A stretch of 64,000 bases of DNA from JALYZC01 sp963725645 (GTDB taxonomy: Bacteria > Actinomycetota > Thermoleophilia > Solirubrobacterales > Solirubrobacteraceae), in assembly GCA_963725645.1 (NCBI GenBank), contig CAVRZD010000002.1, forward strand, positions 930,001 to 994,000, in the 5' to 3' direction. The position numbers and the translations under genes were made by a program. The notes under the pieces were generated by a model. The model was not told the DNA's origin and ran no database searches. It worked only from the letters and a program-made list of their open reading frames with translations. Positions within the stretch are counted from its first letter, which is position 1. Each line of letters begins with the position of its first letter. Below are positions 34,815 through 44,020 of the stretch, piece by piece.

Positions 34815-35690
34815 ATGACACACCACGCGGACGCCGACCAGCTCATCGAGCGGGTCCAGGCCCTGAGCGAGCAGGTCGAGGCGCTCGACGACGCCGAGGC
34901 TCGGGCGGTTGCGCAGGAGCTGGTCGGCGCCGTGATGGAGATGTACGGGGACGGGCTGGCGCGCATCGTGCGCGTACTGGAGGATGCCGGCGACGCCGGT
35001 GCCGCAATCCGCGAGGAGCTGACCGAGGACGGCTCGGTGGCCAGCCTGCTCCTGATCCACGACCTCTATCCGGTCGACCTGGAGACACGCGTCGGCGAGG
35101 CGCTCGACACCGTGCGGCCCTATATGGAGTCGCACGGCGGGAACGTCGAGCTGCTGAGCCTCGAGGCCGGCGTCGCCCGCCTGCGCCTCCAGGGAAGCTG
35201 CAGCGGCTGCGCCGCCTCGCAGGCGACGCTGGAGCTGGCGATCAAGCAGGCACTGGACGAGCACGCGCCCGACCTGGCCGGCCTGGAGGTCGAGGGCGTG
35301 ACCGAGCCGGCGACCGGCGGAGTCGAGCTGCCGCTCGTGCACGCCGGTGGCGATGAGCTCCCGGTCCTCAATGGCAACGGCGGCGGCCCGCGCTGGGTCG
35401 CATTGAACGGCGCGAGCGGGCTCGAGGCGGGCGGGCTGCGACGGCTGGACGCCGGCGGGGTCGCGCTGGTCGTGGCCAACGTCGAGGGCTCGCTGCTCGC
35501 CTACCGCAACGCCTGCGCGGCGTGCGGCGCCCCACTGGACGACGGCGAGCTCGACGGACGGATGCTGCGCTGCACGCAGTGCGGGGTCGAGTTCGACCTG
35601 CCCCGCGCCGGGCGCGCGGCGGGGAACGAGCCACTCCAGCTCGCGCCGGTCCCGCTGCTGGACGACGGCCAGGTCCGGGTGGCGGTGTGA
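34815..35690 (+). CDS. NifU-like plus Rieske-like Fe-S accessory protein (HhyE-like)
   Basis: The 291-aa protein has an N-terminal helical part, a NifU C-terminal domain (about residues 95-160, with GSCSGCAAS) and a C-terminal Rieske-shaped domain (about 195-270) whose binding loops read CAAC and CTQC instead of the Rieske CxH/CxxH. It may bind a cluster or zinc by four Cys. Hydrogenase operons of mycobacteria encode predicted Fe-S proteins (HucE, HhyE) needed for electron transfer; this is the likely counterpart. Confidence 0.75.
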   Translation: MTHHADADQLIERVQALSEQVEALDDAEARAVAQELVGAVMEMYGDGLARIVRVLEDAGDAGAAIREELTEDGSVASLLLIHDLYPVDLETRVGEALDTVRPYMESHGGNVELLSLEAGVARLRLQGSCSGCAASQATLELAIKQALDEHAPDLAGLEVEGVTEPATGGVELPLVHAGGDELPVLNGNGGGPRWVALNGASGLEAGGLRRLDAGGVALVVANVEGSLLAYRNACAACGAPLDDGELDGRMLRCTQCGVEFDLPRAGRAAGNEPLQLAPVPLLDDGQVRVAV

Positions 35691-36367
35691 GCGGGCTCGA
35701 GGACATGAAGGCCGCGCGGCGACGCGCCGCACTCGTTGCGCGGATGCGGACCATCGCGCGGCACAACGGCGAGCCTCCGGCGGGGGCCGGTTCCCGGAGC
35801 GGGCCGGACGAGCGGTGCGATCTGTGCGGCGTTTCGGTGCCGGACGACCACCGTCACCTGCTGCACCTGGAGGAGCGGCGCATCGTGTGCGCCTGCGAGC
35901 CCTGCTGGGCCATGCGCTCGGGCGATCCCGAGTACCGGCCGGCCGGGATGCGGACCCTCTGGCTCGAGGACTTCCAGTGCCCCGACGAGATCTGGGCGTC
36001 GTTCCAGATACCGATCGGCCTGGCCTTCTTCATGCGCAGCAGTACGACCGGGGGCGTCGTCGCCTTCTACCCGAGTCCGGCCGGGGCGACGGAGTCGGAG
36101 TTGAGCCTGGACGCCTGGGAGGCGTTCGTGCAGGCGAATCCGCGGCTCGGCGATCTCGAGGCCGACGGCGAGGCGCTGATCGTCAACCGCCTCGGCGACG
36201 AGCCGCAATACGTCATCGCGCCGATCGACGATTGCTATCGCCTGGTGGGACTGATCAAGTCCCACTGGGAGGGCATCTCCGGCGGATCGGCGATCGAGCG
36301 GGCCGTGCCCGAGTTCTTCGTCGGTCTGCGCTCCAGGGCGGTCGTCTCCACCGGGGCGGCACCATGA
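35687..36367 (+). CDS. Conserved hydrogenase-operon protein (DUF5947-like)
   Basis: The 226-aa product starts at a GTG overlapping the upstream stop. A CDLCG pair near residue 43 and a later CACEPCW form a likely four-Cys metal site. The remainder contains IPIGLAFFMRSS and ends near FFVGLRSR. I recall similar proteins, under the name DUF5947, beside actinobacterial hydrogenases, but cannot verify the family number here. Function is unknown; its position suggests assembly or electron transfer. Confidence 0.65.
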   Translation: MSGLEDMKAARRRAALVARMRTIARHNGEPPAGAGSRSGPDERCDLCGVSVPDDHRHLLHLEERRIVCACEPCWAMRSGDPEYRPAGMRTLWLEDFQCPDEIWASFQIPIGLAFFMRSSTTGGVVAFYPSPAGATESELSLDAWEAFVQANPRLGDLEADGEALIVNRLGDEPQYVIAPIDDCYRLVGLIKSHWEGISGGSAIERAVPEFFVGLRSRAVVSTGAAP

Positions 36368-37035
36368 ACGCGCAGCAGGAGCCGGCCGTCGTCGCCGTGC
36401 CGGCGCCCGAGCTGACGGTGCTCGGCGCCGCGCACGAGCCGCACGCGGCGGCGCCCATGATGGTGTTCGCGCTCGCGGTCAGCGAGCCCGCGGCGCACGA
36501 CGTGTACACGATCGCCCTCACGGTCCAGGTCCAGATCGACCCGGCCAAGCGCGGCTACGACCCCGACACGCGAGCGCGCCTGCAGGAGCTGTTTGGCCCG
36601 CCCGGCCAGGGCGCGGCGAGCACCCAGAGCCTCGTGTGGGCGCGCGTGGACGTGCTGGTGCCCTCGTTCCAAGGGTCGACGACAGTCGAGCTGCGCGTCC
36701 CCTGCACGTACGACCTCGAGGTCGCGACCGCGAAGTACTTCAACGCGCTCGCAGACGGCGAGGTGCCGCTGAGCTTCCACTTCACCGGGACGGTGTTCTA
36801 CCGGGGCGCGGACGGCTCGCTGCAGCTGGTGCTCATTCCCTGGGACACCAGCGCCGAGTTCAAGCTGCCGGTCGCGGCCTGGCGCGCGATGATCGAAGAG
36901 CACTATCCGGCGGGCGGCTGGATCCGGCTCGGAGAGCACACGCTCGGCCGGTTGCAGGCGTGGCGCGCGGAGCGCGGCCTGCCGACCTTCGACGCCTGCG
37001 TGACCGAGCTGCTGGAGGGCCGCGATGCTCGATGA
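36364..37035 (+). CDS. Conserved hydrogenase-operon protein (DUF6084-like)
   Basis: The 223-aa protein is beta-rich in the middle (ALTVQVQID, TVELRVPCTYDLEVATAKYF, FHFTGTVFYRG) and ends with EEHYPAGGWIRL and a helical segment. It has no cofactor motif. I associate it with DUF6084, seen with group 1h hydrogenases, from memory only. ATG overlaps the upstream stop (ATGA), and its own end overlaps the next gene by 11 bp, so it is a firm operon member. Confidence 0.62.
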   Translation: MNAQQEPAVVAVPAPELTVLGAAHEPHAAAPMMVFALAVSEPAAHDVYTIALTVQVQIDPAKRGYDPDTRARLQELFGPPGQGAASTQSLVWARVDVLVPSFQGSTTVELRVPCTYDLEVATAKYFNALADGEVPLSFHFTGTVFYRGADGSLQLVLIPWDTSAEFKLPVAAWRAMIEEHYPAGGWIRLGEHTLGRLQAWRAERGLPTFDACVTELLEGRDAR

Positions 37036-38122
37036 GCTGGTGCGCTCCCTGCTCTACGAGGGCTACGCGCTGTACCCGTACACGCCGGAGGCGACCAAGA
37101 ACGCCACGCCGACGCCGTTCGGGATCGTGTACCCGCCGGCCTACGCCGCGCAGAGCGGCTCGACGTTCGATAGCTCCCGCCTGCAGTGCCTCGCCGAACC
37201 GGGCGGCCCCGACGCTCGACTGAGCGCGTCGCTGTGGTTCCTGCAGCCGAGCGGCGAACGCCACGAGGCCTCCGAGCGCAACGTCGAGCTCGCACCACTC
37301 GCGCTCGGCGAGAGGCTCAGCGCGCCGTTCGCCGACGGTCGCTTCACGCTGCGGTCGGAGCGCCTCGCGGACGGACGCTGGCGCGTGTCCTCGTGTGTGC
37401 ACAACACGACGGCGGTGGACCCCGCGGTCGATCGGGCCGCGGCCCTGCGGCGCTCGCTGATCTCGACGCACATCGTCGTTCGGATCTCGGAGGGGCGCTT
37501 CGTGTCCCCACTCGAGAGCGACGGTTGCGAGAGCGTGAACACCTGGCCGGTGCTGGCCACGCCGGAGGATGACGCCGTCCTCGGCGCCGCCATCGTGCTG
37601 CCCGACCACCCGCAGCTCGCCCCCGAGAGCCGAGGGAACCTGTTCGACAACACCGAGATCGAGGAGGCGCTGCTGCTGCACGTCCAGGCCCTCAGCGACG
37701 ACGAGCGCGCGGCCGTGGCCGACCAGGACCCCGCCGTGCGCGAGATGCTGGCGCGGGCCGAGGCCGCCACGCCCGACGACCTGCTGCGCCTGCACGGCCG
37801 CGTGGAGCTCTCGGACCCCGAGACGAAGGTGCCGCCGAAGCCTCCGCCCGCCGTCCACGACCTGCCGGGCGAGGACGAGGCGAGGGTGGATGGGCGCACG
37901 ATCCGGCGCGGCGACCGCGTCGTCCTGCGCCCGTCGCGCGACGATGCCTACGACCGGATGCTCGACGGCCGCCCCGCGCGGGTCTCGCGCATCCTCGTGG
38001 ACTACGACGGCCGCACGCACTTCTGCGTCACCGTCGAGGGTGACCCGATGCACGAGCTGCTGGGTGACACGGGCCGCTTTCTCTTCTTCTTCGCCGACGA
38101 GCTGGAGGTGACGGACGCATGA
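37025..38122 (+). CDS. Conserved hydrogenase-operon protein of unknown function
   Basis: The 365-aa protein begins with LLYEGYALYPYTPEATKNATPTPFGIVYPP, shown here in outline only as a conserved-looking start. The middle is mixed alpha/beta, and the C-terminus (about residues 285-360) contains GDRVVLRP and a beta-rich VSRILVDYDG stretch like a small barrel. No Cys motif or membrane helix is present. I know it only as a recurrent neighbour of actinobacterial hydrogenases. ATGA overlap with the protease gene. Confidence 0.6.
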   Translation: MLDELVRSLLYEGYALYPYTPEATKNATPTPFGIVYPPAYAAQSGSTFDSSRLQCLAEPGGPDARLSASLWFLQPSGERHEASERNVELAPLALGERLSAPFADGRFTLRSERLADGRWRVSSCVHNTTAVDPAVDRAAALRRSLISTHIVVRISEGRFVSPLESDGCESVNTWPVLATPEDDAVLGAAIVLPDHPQLAPESRGNLFDNTEIEEALLLHVQALSDDERAAVADQDPAVREMLARAEAATPDDLLRLHGRVELSDPETKVPPKPPPAVHDLPGEDEARVDGRTIRRGDRVVLRPSRDDAYDRMLDGRPARVSRILVDYDGRTHFCVTVEGDPMHELLGDTGRFLFFFADELEVTDA

Positions 38123-38631
38123 CGACCGACCGCCTGGGGCGGATCCTGATCGCGGGCGTGGGCAACGCGTGGCTGCGCGACGACGGCTTCGGCGGCGAGG
38201 TCGCCAAGCGGCTGGAGGCCCGCGGCCTGCCGCCCGACGTCGCGGTGTTCGACTTCGGGACCGGCGGGCTCGATCTCGCCTACGAGGTGATGCGCGGCTA
38301 CGACGCGCTCGTGCTGATCGACGTCAGCCGCCAGGGCAGCGAGCCCGGGACGCTGTACGTGATGGAGCCCGACGAGGCCGACGTCGAGGGCGGCATCGCG
38401 GACGGTCAGGTGCTGGATCCCCACGGCATGGACCCGCAGACCGTGCTGCGCTTCGTGAAGTCCGTGGGCGGCTGGCCGGGGCGCGTCGTCGTGATCGCGT
38501 GCGAGCCGTCCTCCGTGGACGCGATGGGCTTCGGCCTCTCCGACGAGGTCGAGGCGGTTCTCGACCGCGCGGTCGGCCTGGTGCTCGAGACCGTCGAAGA
38601 GCTGCGCGGCGGGGTGGCTCCGCAGCCGTAG
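38119..38631 (+). CDS. Hydrogenase maturation protease (HupD/HyaD/HybD family)
   Basis: The 170-aa enzyme clips the C-terminal peptide of the large subunit once nickel is inserted. It begins ILIAGVGNAWLRDDGFGGEV, where the Asp (GNxxxxDDGxG) is a nickel-sensing ligand in this family, and contains DALVLIDVS and the VVIACEP strand. Length is normal. Its presence agrees with the 19-residue extension of HhyL. It overlaps the upstream gene and is followed by hypA after two bases. Confidence 0.9.
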   Translation: MTTDRLGRILIAGVGNAWLRDDGFGGEVAKRLEARGLPPDVAVFDFGTGGLDLAYEVMRGYDALVLIDVSRQGSEPGTLYVMEPDEADVEGGIADGQVLDPHGMDPQTVLRFVKSVGGWPGRVVVIACEPSSVDAMGFGLSDEVEAVLDRAVGLVLETVEELRGGVAPQP

Positions 38632-38633
38632 CC

Positions 38634-38996
38634 ATGCACGAGCTGTCGCTCTCCACCGCGATCGTCGACACGGTGCTCCGCCACGCGGAGGGCCGGCCCG
38701 TGACCTCCGTGCAGATGCGCATCGGCGCGCTGCGCCAGGTCGTCCCCGACTCGCTGGCGTTCTACTTCGACATCGTGTCCCGCGACACGGTGTGCGAGGG
38801 CGCGCGCCTGGAGCAGGAGTTCGTGCCGGCCCGGCTTCGGTGCGGTGCCTGCACACGGGAGTGGGAGATCGACTACCCCATGTTCATGTGCCCGTCGTGC
38901 GGGACCGCGGGCGACGTGAGCATCGTCGCGGGCGAGGAATTCGAGGTCGAATCGATCGAGGTCGAGGAGGTGGCGGAGTGCACCGCACCAAGGTGA
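38634..38996 (+). CDS. hypA: Hydrogenase nickel-incorporation protein HypA
   Basis: The 120-aa protein starts MHELSL, with His2 as nickel ligand. The zinc site is CGAC and CPSC (near residues 73 and 92). HypA works with HypB to deliver nickel to the large subunit. The C-terminus is a repetitive acidic tail (EEFEVESIEVEEVAE). Its last 19 bases overlap hypB. Confidence 0.93.
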   Translation: MHELSLSTAIVDTVLRHAEGRPVTSVQMRIGALRQVVPDSLAFYFDIVSRDTVCEGARLEQEFVPARLRCGACTREWEIDYPMFMCPSCGTAGDVSIVAGEEFEVESIEVEEVAECTAPR

Positions 38997-39664
38997 AGGT
39001 CGTCGAGGACGCGCTGGACGCCAACACGACGATCGCGCAGGCCAACCGCGGGGACTTCGACCGCGCCGGACTGCGCGTGGTCAACCTCATGAGCGCGCCC
39101 GGCGCGGGCAAGACCACCCTGCTCGAGGCCGTGCTCCCGCGCCTCGACGGCATCCGACCCGGCGTGCTGGAGGGCGACGTCCAGGGGAGCATGGACGCCG
39201 ACCGGCTCGCCGCGCTCCACGTGCCGGTCACGCAGCTCAACACCGACCCGGGCTTCGGGGGCGAGTGCCACCTCGACGCCAACATGGTCCGGTCGGCACT
39301 ACCGGGGCTGCCGCTCGACGAGCTCGACCTGCTGGTGATCGAGAACGTCGGCAACCTGGTGTGTCCCGCGGAGTTCCGGGTCGGGGAGGACGCGCGCGTG
39401 ATGGTCTCGGCGGTCACCGAGGGCGAGGACAAGCCGCTGAAGTACCCGCTGATGTTCCGCACCTGCGAGCTGGTCGTCGTCAACAAGCTCGATCTGCTCG
39501 AGCACCTCGAGTTCGACCTCGACCGCTTCCTCTACAACCTCGACGCCGTGCACCCGGGCGTCGAGCGGATGCTCGTGAGCGCGCGCACCGGCGAGGGCGT
39601 CGACGCGCTGCGCGACTGGCTCGCGCGGCTGGCGGCGGGAGAGCGCGCGGAGGCCCCGGTGTGA
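38978..39664 (+). CDS. hypB: Hydrogenase nickel-incorporation GTPase HypB
   Basis: The 228-aa GTPase has the P-loop SAPGAGKTTLLE, the switch-region ECHLDANMV, VIENVGNLVCP and the guanine-specific NKLD. There is no His-rich nickel-storage N-terminus and no CxxCGC motif, so it is the short form. GTG start overlaps hypA; GTGA overlap with the SIS gene. Confidence 0.92.
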   Translation: MHRTKVKVVEDALDANTTIAQANRGDFDRAGLRVVNLMSAPGAGKTTLLEAVLPRLDGIRPGVLEGDVQGSMDADRLAALHVPVTQLNTDPGFGGECHLDANMVRSALPGLPLDELDLLVIENVGNLVCPAEFRVGEDARVMVSAVTEGEDKPLKYPLMFRTCELVVVNKLDLLEHLEFDLDRFLYNLDAVHPGVERMLVSARTGEGVDALRDWLARLAAGERAEAPV

Positions 39665-40890
39665 CCGCGACCCTGCGCGCGGCGCGGAGCGGCGACCGGC
39701 TCGCCCGGCTGCTGGAGACGCGCGCCGAGGCCAACGAGCGCTTCTTCGCGGCCGAGGCCGAGCGGATCGCCCGGCTGTGCCACCGCATGGCGGAGCGCTT
39801 CGCCCGCGGGGGCCGGCTGGTGGCCCTGGGCCGCTCGCCGGCCGCTCGCTCCGACGTCCGCCACGTGGCGGTGGAATTCGTGCACCCGGTGATCGTGGGC
39901 AAGCGCGCACTGCCGGCGATCGGGCTGGCCGGCGAGGGCGGCCCGCTGCCGCTGCAGGCGGCGCTGACGATCGAGCCCGACGACATCGTGCTCGCCTTCG
40001 AGGCCGACCCGGAGGACGAGGTCGCCGCCGCGCTGGCGACGGCGACCGAACGCGGCTGCCTGACGGTCGCGTTCGCCCCGTTGGCGGCCGAGTGGCGCTT
40101 TGAACCGCCGGTCGACGACCCGTTCGTGGCCCAGGAGCTGGTGGAGACCACCTACCACGTGCTGTGGGAGCTCGTGCACGTGTTCTTCGAGCACCGCGGG
40201 CTGCTGGCGGGCCGGACCGACCGGCGCGCGCACGACACCGGAGCCTCGAGCTTCCTGTATCCCTTCCTGGCCGAGCAGGAGACGGACCTCGATGCGGTGG
40301 TCGACGATGTGCGCCGCTCCGTCCTCATGAAGGCCGCGGAGGTCGGCGAGCTCCGCCGCCAGACCCTCACGGAGGGCCGCGACACGCTCCTGGGCGCCGC
40401 GGCGGCGCTGCGCGAGGCGCTCGACGCCGGCGGCACGCTGATGGCGATCGGCAACGGCGGCTCGGCCACCGACGCGATGGACGCGGTCGCCGACTTCCGC
40501 GCCGCGCCCCACGGCTGGCCCGCGCGGCGCGCGCTCGACCTCACGGAGGACCCCGGGATTCTCACCGCGATCGCCAACGACATCGGCCCGGCGGCGATCT
40601 TCGCGCGCCAGGTCATCGCCTACGGCCGCGCCGGCGACGCTCTGCTCGCGCTCTCCACCAGCGGCAACTCCGAGAACGTGATCGCGGCGCTGGCGGAGGC
40701 CCGGCGACGGGAGATGGTGACGGTCGCGATGGTCGGCTACGACGGCGGTCGGGTCGCGGCCGAGGGTCTGGCCGACCACGTCGTGGTCACCCGTTCCCAG
40801 CACATCCCGAGGATCCAGGAGGCGCAGGCCAGCGCCTACCACGCGCTGCGCGAGCTGGTCGAGCTGGCCGCGCCGAGCGAGGCGCCATGA
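39661..40890 (+). CDS. Double SIS-domain protein in the hydrogenase operon
   Basis: The 409-aa protein has two sugar-isomerase (SIS) folds: an N-terminal degenerate one (about residues 30-190) and a C-terminal one (about 215-395) with GNGGSATDAMD and LSTSGNSENVI, the phosphosugar-binding motifs of GmhA-like isomerases. It could bind a phosphosugar or nucleotide-sugar as a sensor, or be an isomerase in ligand synthesis. It lies between hypB and hypF with overlaps on both sides, so co-expression is certain; function is unknown. Confidence 0.78.
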   Translation: MTATLRAARSGDRLARLLETRAEANERFFAAEAERIARLCHRMAERFARGGRLVALGRSPAARSDVRHVAVEFVHPVIVGKRALPAIGLAGEGGPLPLQAALTIEPDDIVLAFEADPEDEVAAALATATERGCLTVAFAPLAAEWRFEPPVDDPFVAQELVETTYHVLWELVHVFFEHRGLLAGRTDRRAHDTGASSFLYPFLAEQETDLDAVVDDVRRSVLMKAAEVGELRRQTLTEGRDTLLGAAAALREALDAGGTLMAIGNGGSATDAMDAVADFRAAPHGWPARRALDLTEDPGILTAIANDIGPAAIFARQVIAYGRAGDALLALSTSGNSENVIAALAEARRREMVTVAMVGYDGGRVAAEGLADHVVVTRSQHIPRIQEAQASAYHALRELVELAAPSEAP

Positions 40891-43227
40891 GCAGCGCGCC
40901 CGTGAGGAGCGTGCCGGAGGCGCGCGAAGCTGTGCGGCGTCGGGTTCGCGCGCGCGTCGAGGGGACCGTGCAGGGCGTCGGCTTCCGTCCCTACGTCTAC
41001 CGGCTCGTGCAGGAGCTCGGTCTCGGCGGCTGGGTGCTCAACGACACCCGCGGGGTCCTGGTCGAGGTCGAGGGCGACGACGAGGGCGTGAGCGCGTTCC
41101 TGGCGCGCCTCGGCGCGGAGGCTCCGCCGTTGGCGGTGGTCGAGCGCGTGCTCTCCGAGGACCTGACGCCGACCGGCGAGCGCGCCTTCGCCATCCGCGC
41201 GAGCCCGCGGGACGGCGAGCCGCTGGCGCTGGTATCGCCCGACACCGCGACGTGCGCGGATTGCCTGGGCGAGCTGTTCGACCCCGGCGACCGCCGCTTT
41301 CGCTACCCGTTCGTGAACTGCACGAACTGCGGGCCCCGCTTCACGATCGTCCGCGGCGTCCCCTACGACCGGCCCCTCACCACGATGGCGGGCTTCGCCA
41401 TGTGCGACGCCTGCCGGGCCGAGTACGAGGACCCGGCGGACCGGCGCTTCCACGCCCAGCCCAACGCGTGCCCGGCCTGCGGCCCGGCGGCGCGCCTGGC
41501 CGACGCCGCCGGCGCGGCGCTCGCGCTCGACGGTGCCCCGGATGCCGTTGCGGCGACGGCCGCGGCGCTGCGCGCCGGGGCGATCGTCGCGATCAAGGGA
41601 TTGGGCGGCTTCCACCTCGCCTGCCGCGCCGACGACGAGGACGCGGTTGCGGCCCTGCGGGCGCGCAAGCATCGCGAGGACAGGCCCTTCGCCCTGATGG
41701 CCGCGGACGTCGCCGCGGTCCGCGAGCTCGTGGCCCTGGCGCCCGAGGACGAGGGGCTGCTGACCGCTCCGGCGCGGCCGATCGTGCTCGCGCCACGTCT
41801 GGCGGGCGCGCCGGTCGCCGCCGCGGTCGCGCCCCGCTCTCCCGAGCTCGGGGTCTTGCTGCCCTACTCGCCGCTGCATCACCTGCTCCTCGCCGACGCC
41901 GGCACGGTCCTCGTCATGACGAGCGGCAACGTCTCCGACGAGCCGATCGCGTACCGCGACGAGGAGGCGCTGGGGCGCCTGGGCGGGATCGCGGACCTGT
42001 TCCTGCTCCACGACCGTCCGATCCACATGCGCACCGACGACTCAGTCGCGCGCATGGTGGCCGCCGGCGGGCGCCGTCGTCCGCTGCTGCTGCGCCGCTC
42101 TCGGGGCTACGTGCCCGCCAGCCTGGACCTGCCCGTGGAGGCGTCGGCGCCGGTGCTGGCCTGCGGCGCCGAGCTGAAGAGCAGCTTCTGCGTCGCCAAG
42201 GGCCGGCGCGCGTGGGTCGGCCACCACATCGGCGACCTGCGGACGTGGGAGACGCTGCGCTCCTACACCGAGGGCATCGAGCACTTCGAGCGCCTGTTCG
42301 CGGTCGAGCCGGAGGTCGTGGCACACGACCTCCACCCCGAGTACCTCTCGACGAAGTACGCGATCGATCACGGGGCGGCGCGACTCGAGGGCGTCCAGCA
42401 CCATCACGCGCACCTGGCGGCCTGCCTCGCCGAGCACGGCGCGTCGGCCCGGGCCGTGGGCGCGATCTACGACGGCACCGGGTACGGGACGGACGGGACC
42501 GTGTGGGGTGGGGAGCTGCTGGTGGGCGACCTCGCCGGGTTCGAGCGCGTCGGCCATCTGAACCGCGTGCGCATGCCTGGGGGAGAGCAGGCGATCCGCG
42601 AGCCGTGGCGCATGGCCTGCGCCTGGCTGGTGGCGGCGGGCAAGGGCGACCCGGCGCTCGCCGGCGACGCTCGCGGCCGCGGTCGAGCCAGCCCGCTGGC
42701 GGGCGATCGCCGAGCTGGCCCGGACCGGGCTGTCCGCGCCCGAGACGTCGAGCATGGGGCGTCTGTTCGACGCCGTGGCCGCGCTGTGCGGGATTCGCGC
42801 CAGCGTCAACTACGAGGGCCAGGCCGCCGTCGAGCTCGAGGCGATCGCCGAACCCGGCGAGCACGAGCCGTACCGCCTGGAGCTGCGCGCGGACGGTCTG
42901 CTCGACGCCCGCCCCACCGTGCGCGCCGTCGCCGACGATCTCGACCGCGGCGCGTCCGCGGCTGACGTGTCGGCCCGCTTCCACGCAGCGGTCGCCCTGG
43001 CCACCGGCGCCGCCTGCCGGCGCGCGGCCTCGGAGCACGGGCTCGAGGCCGTCGTGCTCTCCGGGGGCGTGTTCCAGAACCGCCTGCTGCTCGAGCTGAC
43101 CGCCGCGCACCTCGTGACGGCGGGCCTGCGGGTGCTCGTGCCGGAGCGGCTGCCGCCCAACGACGGCGGCATCGCGTACGGACAGGCGGCCGTGGCCGCG
43201 GCCCGCGCACCGGGGATCGAGGACTGA
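40887..43227 (+). CDS. hypF: Carbamoyltransferase HypF, broken by a frameshift
   Basis: HypF makes the thiocarboxamide on HypE. In order: acylphosphatase domain (EGTVQGVGFRPYVYRL), zinc fingers (CADCLGEL, CTNCGPRF, CDACRAEY, CPACGP), YrdC-like domain (AIVAIKGLGGFHLACRA) and Kae1-like domain (HHHAHLAA, GTGYGTDGTVWGGE). At about 42666 one extra G in CCGGCGACGC moves the match to the next frame, which finishes LSGGVFQNRLL and DGGIAYGQAA. Removing it gives a normal protein of about 780 aa. Hydrogenase activity would need an intact gene, so sequence error is likely. Confidence 0.82.
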
Positions 43228-43228
43228 C

Positions 43229-44005
43229 GTGTTCGGCCTCGACGACCGCATCGCGGACGTCGCCGGCGGCGGGGGCCTGGTCCTGGCGCTGGTGGTGGCG
43301 GTGCTGCTCGGCCTGCGGCATGCCAGCGATCCCGACCACCTGACGGCCGTCTCGACCCTGGTCATGGGGGACCGGCGGCACGGGGTGCGCCGTGCGGCCC
43401 GCCTCGGGCTGTCCTGGGGCCTCGGGCACGCCACGACGCTCTTCGTGTTCGGCCTGCCGGTCGTGCTGTTCGGCGACGACCTCCCCGAGCCGGTGCGACG
43501 GGCCGCCGAGGTCGCGATCGGCGTCGTGATCGTGGCGCTGGCGGTCCGCCTGCTGCGCCGCTGGCGGCGGGGCTATTTCCACGCCCACCCGCACCGCCAC
43601 GGCGAGCTCACCCACGCCCATCCGCACGTGCACGAGCGGGCGCCCGCGCACGCGGGAGCGACGGCGATCGAACACGAGCACGCCCATCCGGAGGCGCTTG
43701 GGCGCTCCCCGCTGGCCGCCTACGGCATCGGGCTCGTGCACGGGATCGGGGGGTCGGCCGGCGTCGGCATCCTGCTGATCGGCTCGATCCCCGACCGCGC
43801 CCAGGCGGTGCTCGCGCTGGCCCTGTTCGCGGGCGCGACCGCCGTCTCGATGGCCCTGCTCTCGTCGGCGTTCGGTCGCGCCCTCGCACAGGGCCCGGTC
43901 GCGCGGCGCTTCGCCACGCTGGCGCCGGCCTTCGGCACCGTCAGCCTGCTCTTCGGCGCGTGGTACGTGCTCGGGGCGCTGAATGCCGTGCCCTACGTGT
44001 TCTGA
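43229..44005 (+). CDS. Nickel/cobalt permease (NiCoT family)
   Basis: The 258-aa membrane protein contains the NiCoT signature GLRHASDPDHLTAVS (H-x4-DH) in helix 2 and GLGHATTLF. A His-rich loop (about residues 110-150, HAHPHRHGE and similar) suits metal capture. It follows hypF by one base and is the last gene of the operon, so it most likely imports nickel for the hydrogenase. Convergent with the VWA gene. Confidence 0.87.
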   Translation: MFGLDDRIADVAGGGGLVLALVVAVLLGLRHASDPDHLTAVSTLVMGDRRHGVRRAARLGLSWGLGHATTLFVFGLPVVLFGDDLPEPVRRAAEVAIGVVIVALAVRLLRRWRRGYFHAHPHRHGELTHAHPHVHERAPAHAGATAIEHEHAHPEALGRSPLAAYGIGLVHGIGGSAGVGILLIGSIPDRAQAVLALALFAGATAVSMALLSSAFGRALAQGPVARRFATLAPAFGTVSLLFGAWYVLGALNAVPYVF

Positions 44006-44020
44006 GCGCGCCGGACCGCG

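Noticed and set aside
30747..35732. Very long minus-strand open frame (1661 codons) opposite the hydrogenase operon
   Set aside because: It is antisense to hypD-hypE-hhyS-hhyL and reads as low-complexity Arg/His/Val/Asp-rich sequence, the usual mirror of GC-rich coding DNA.
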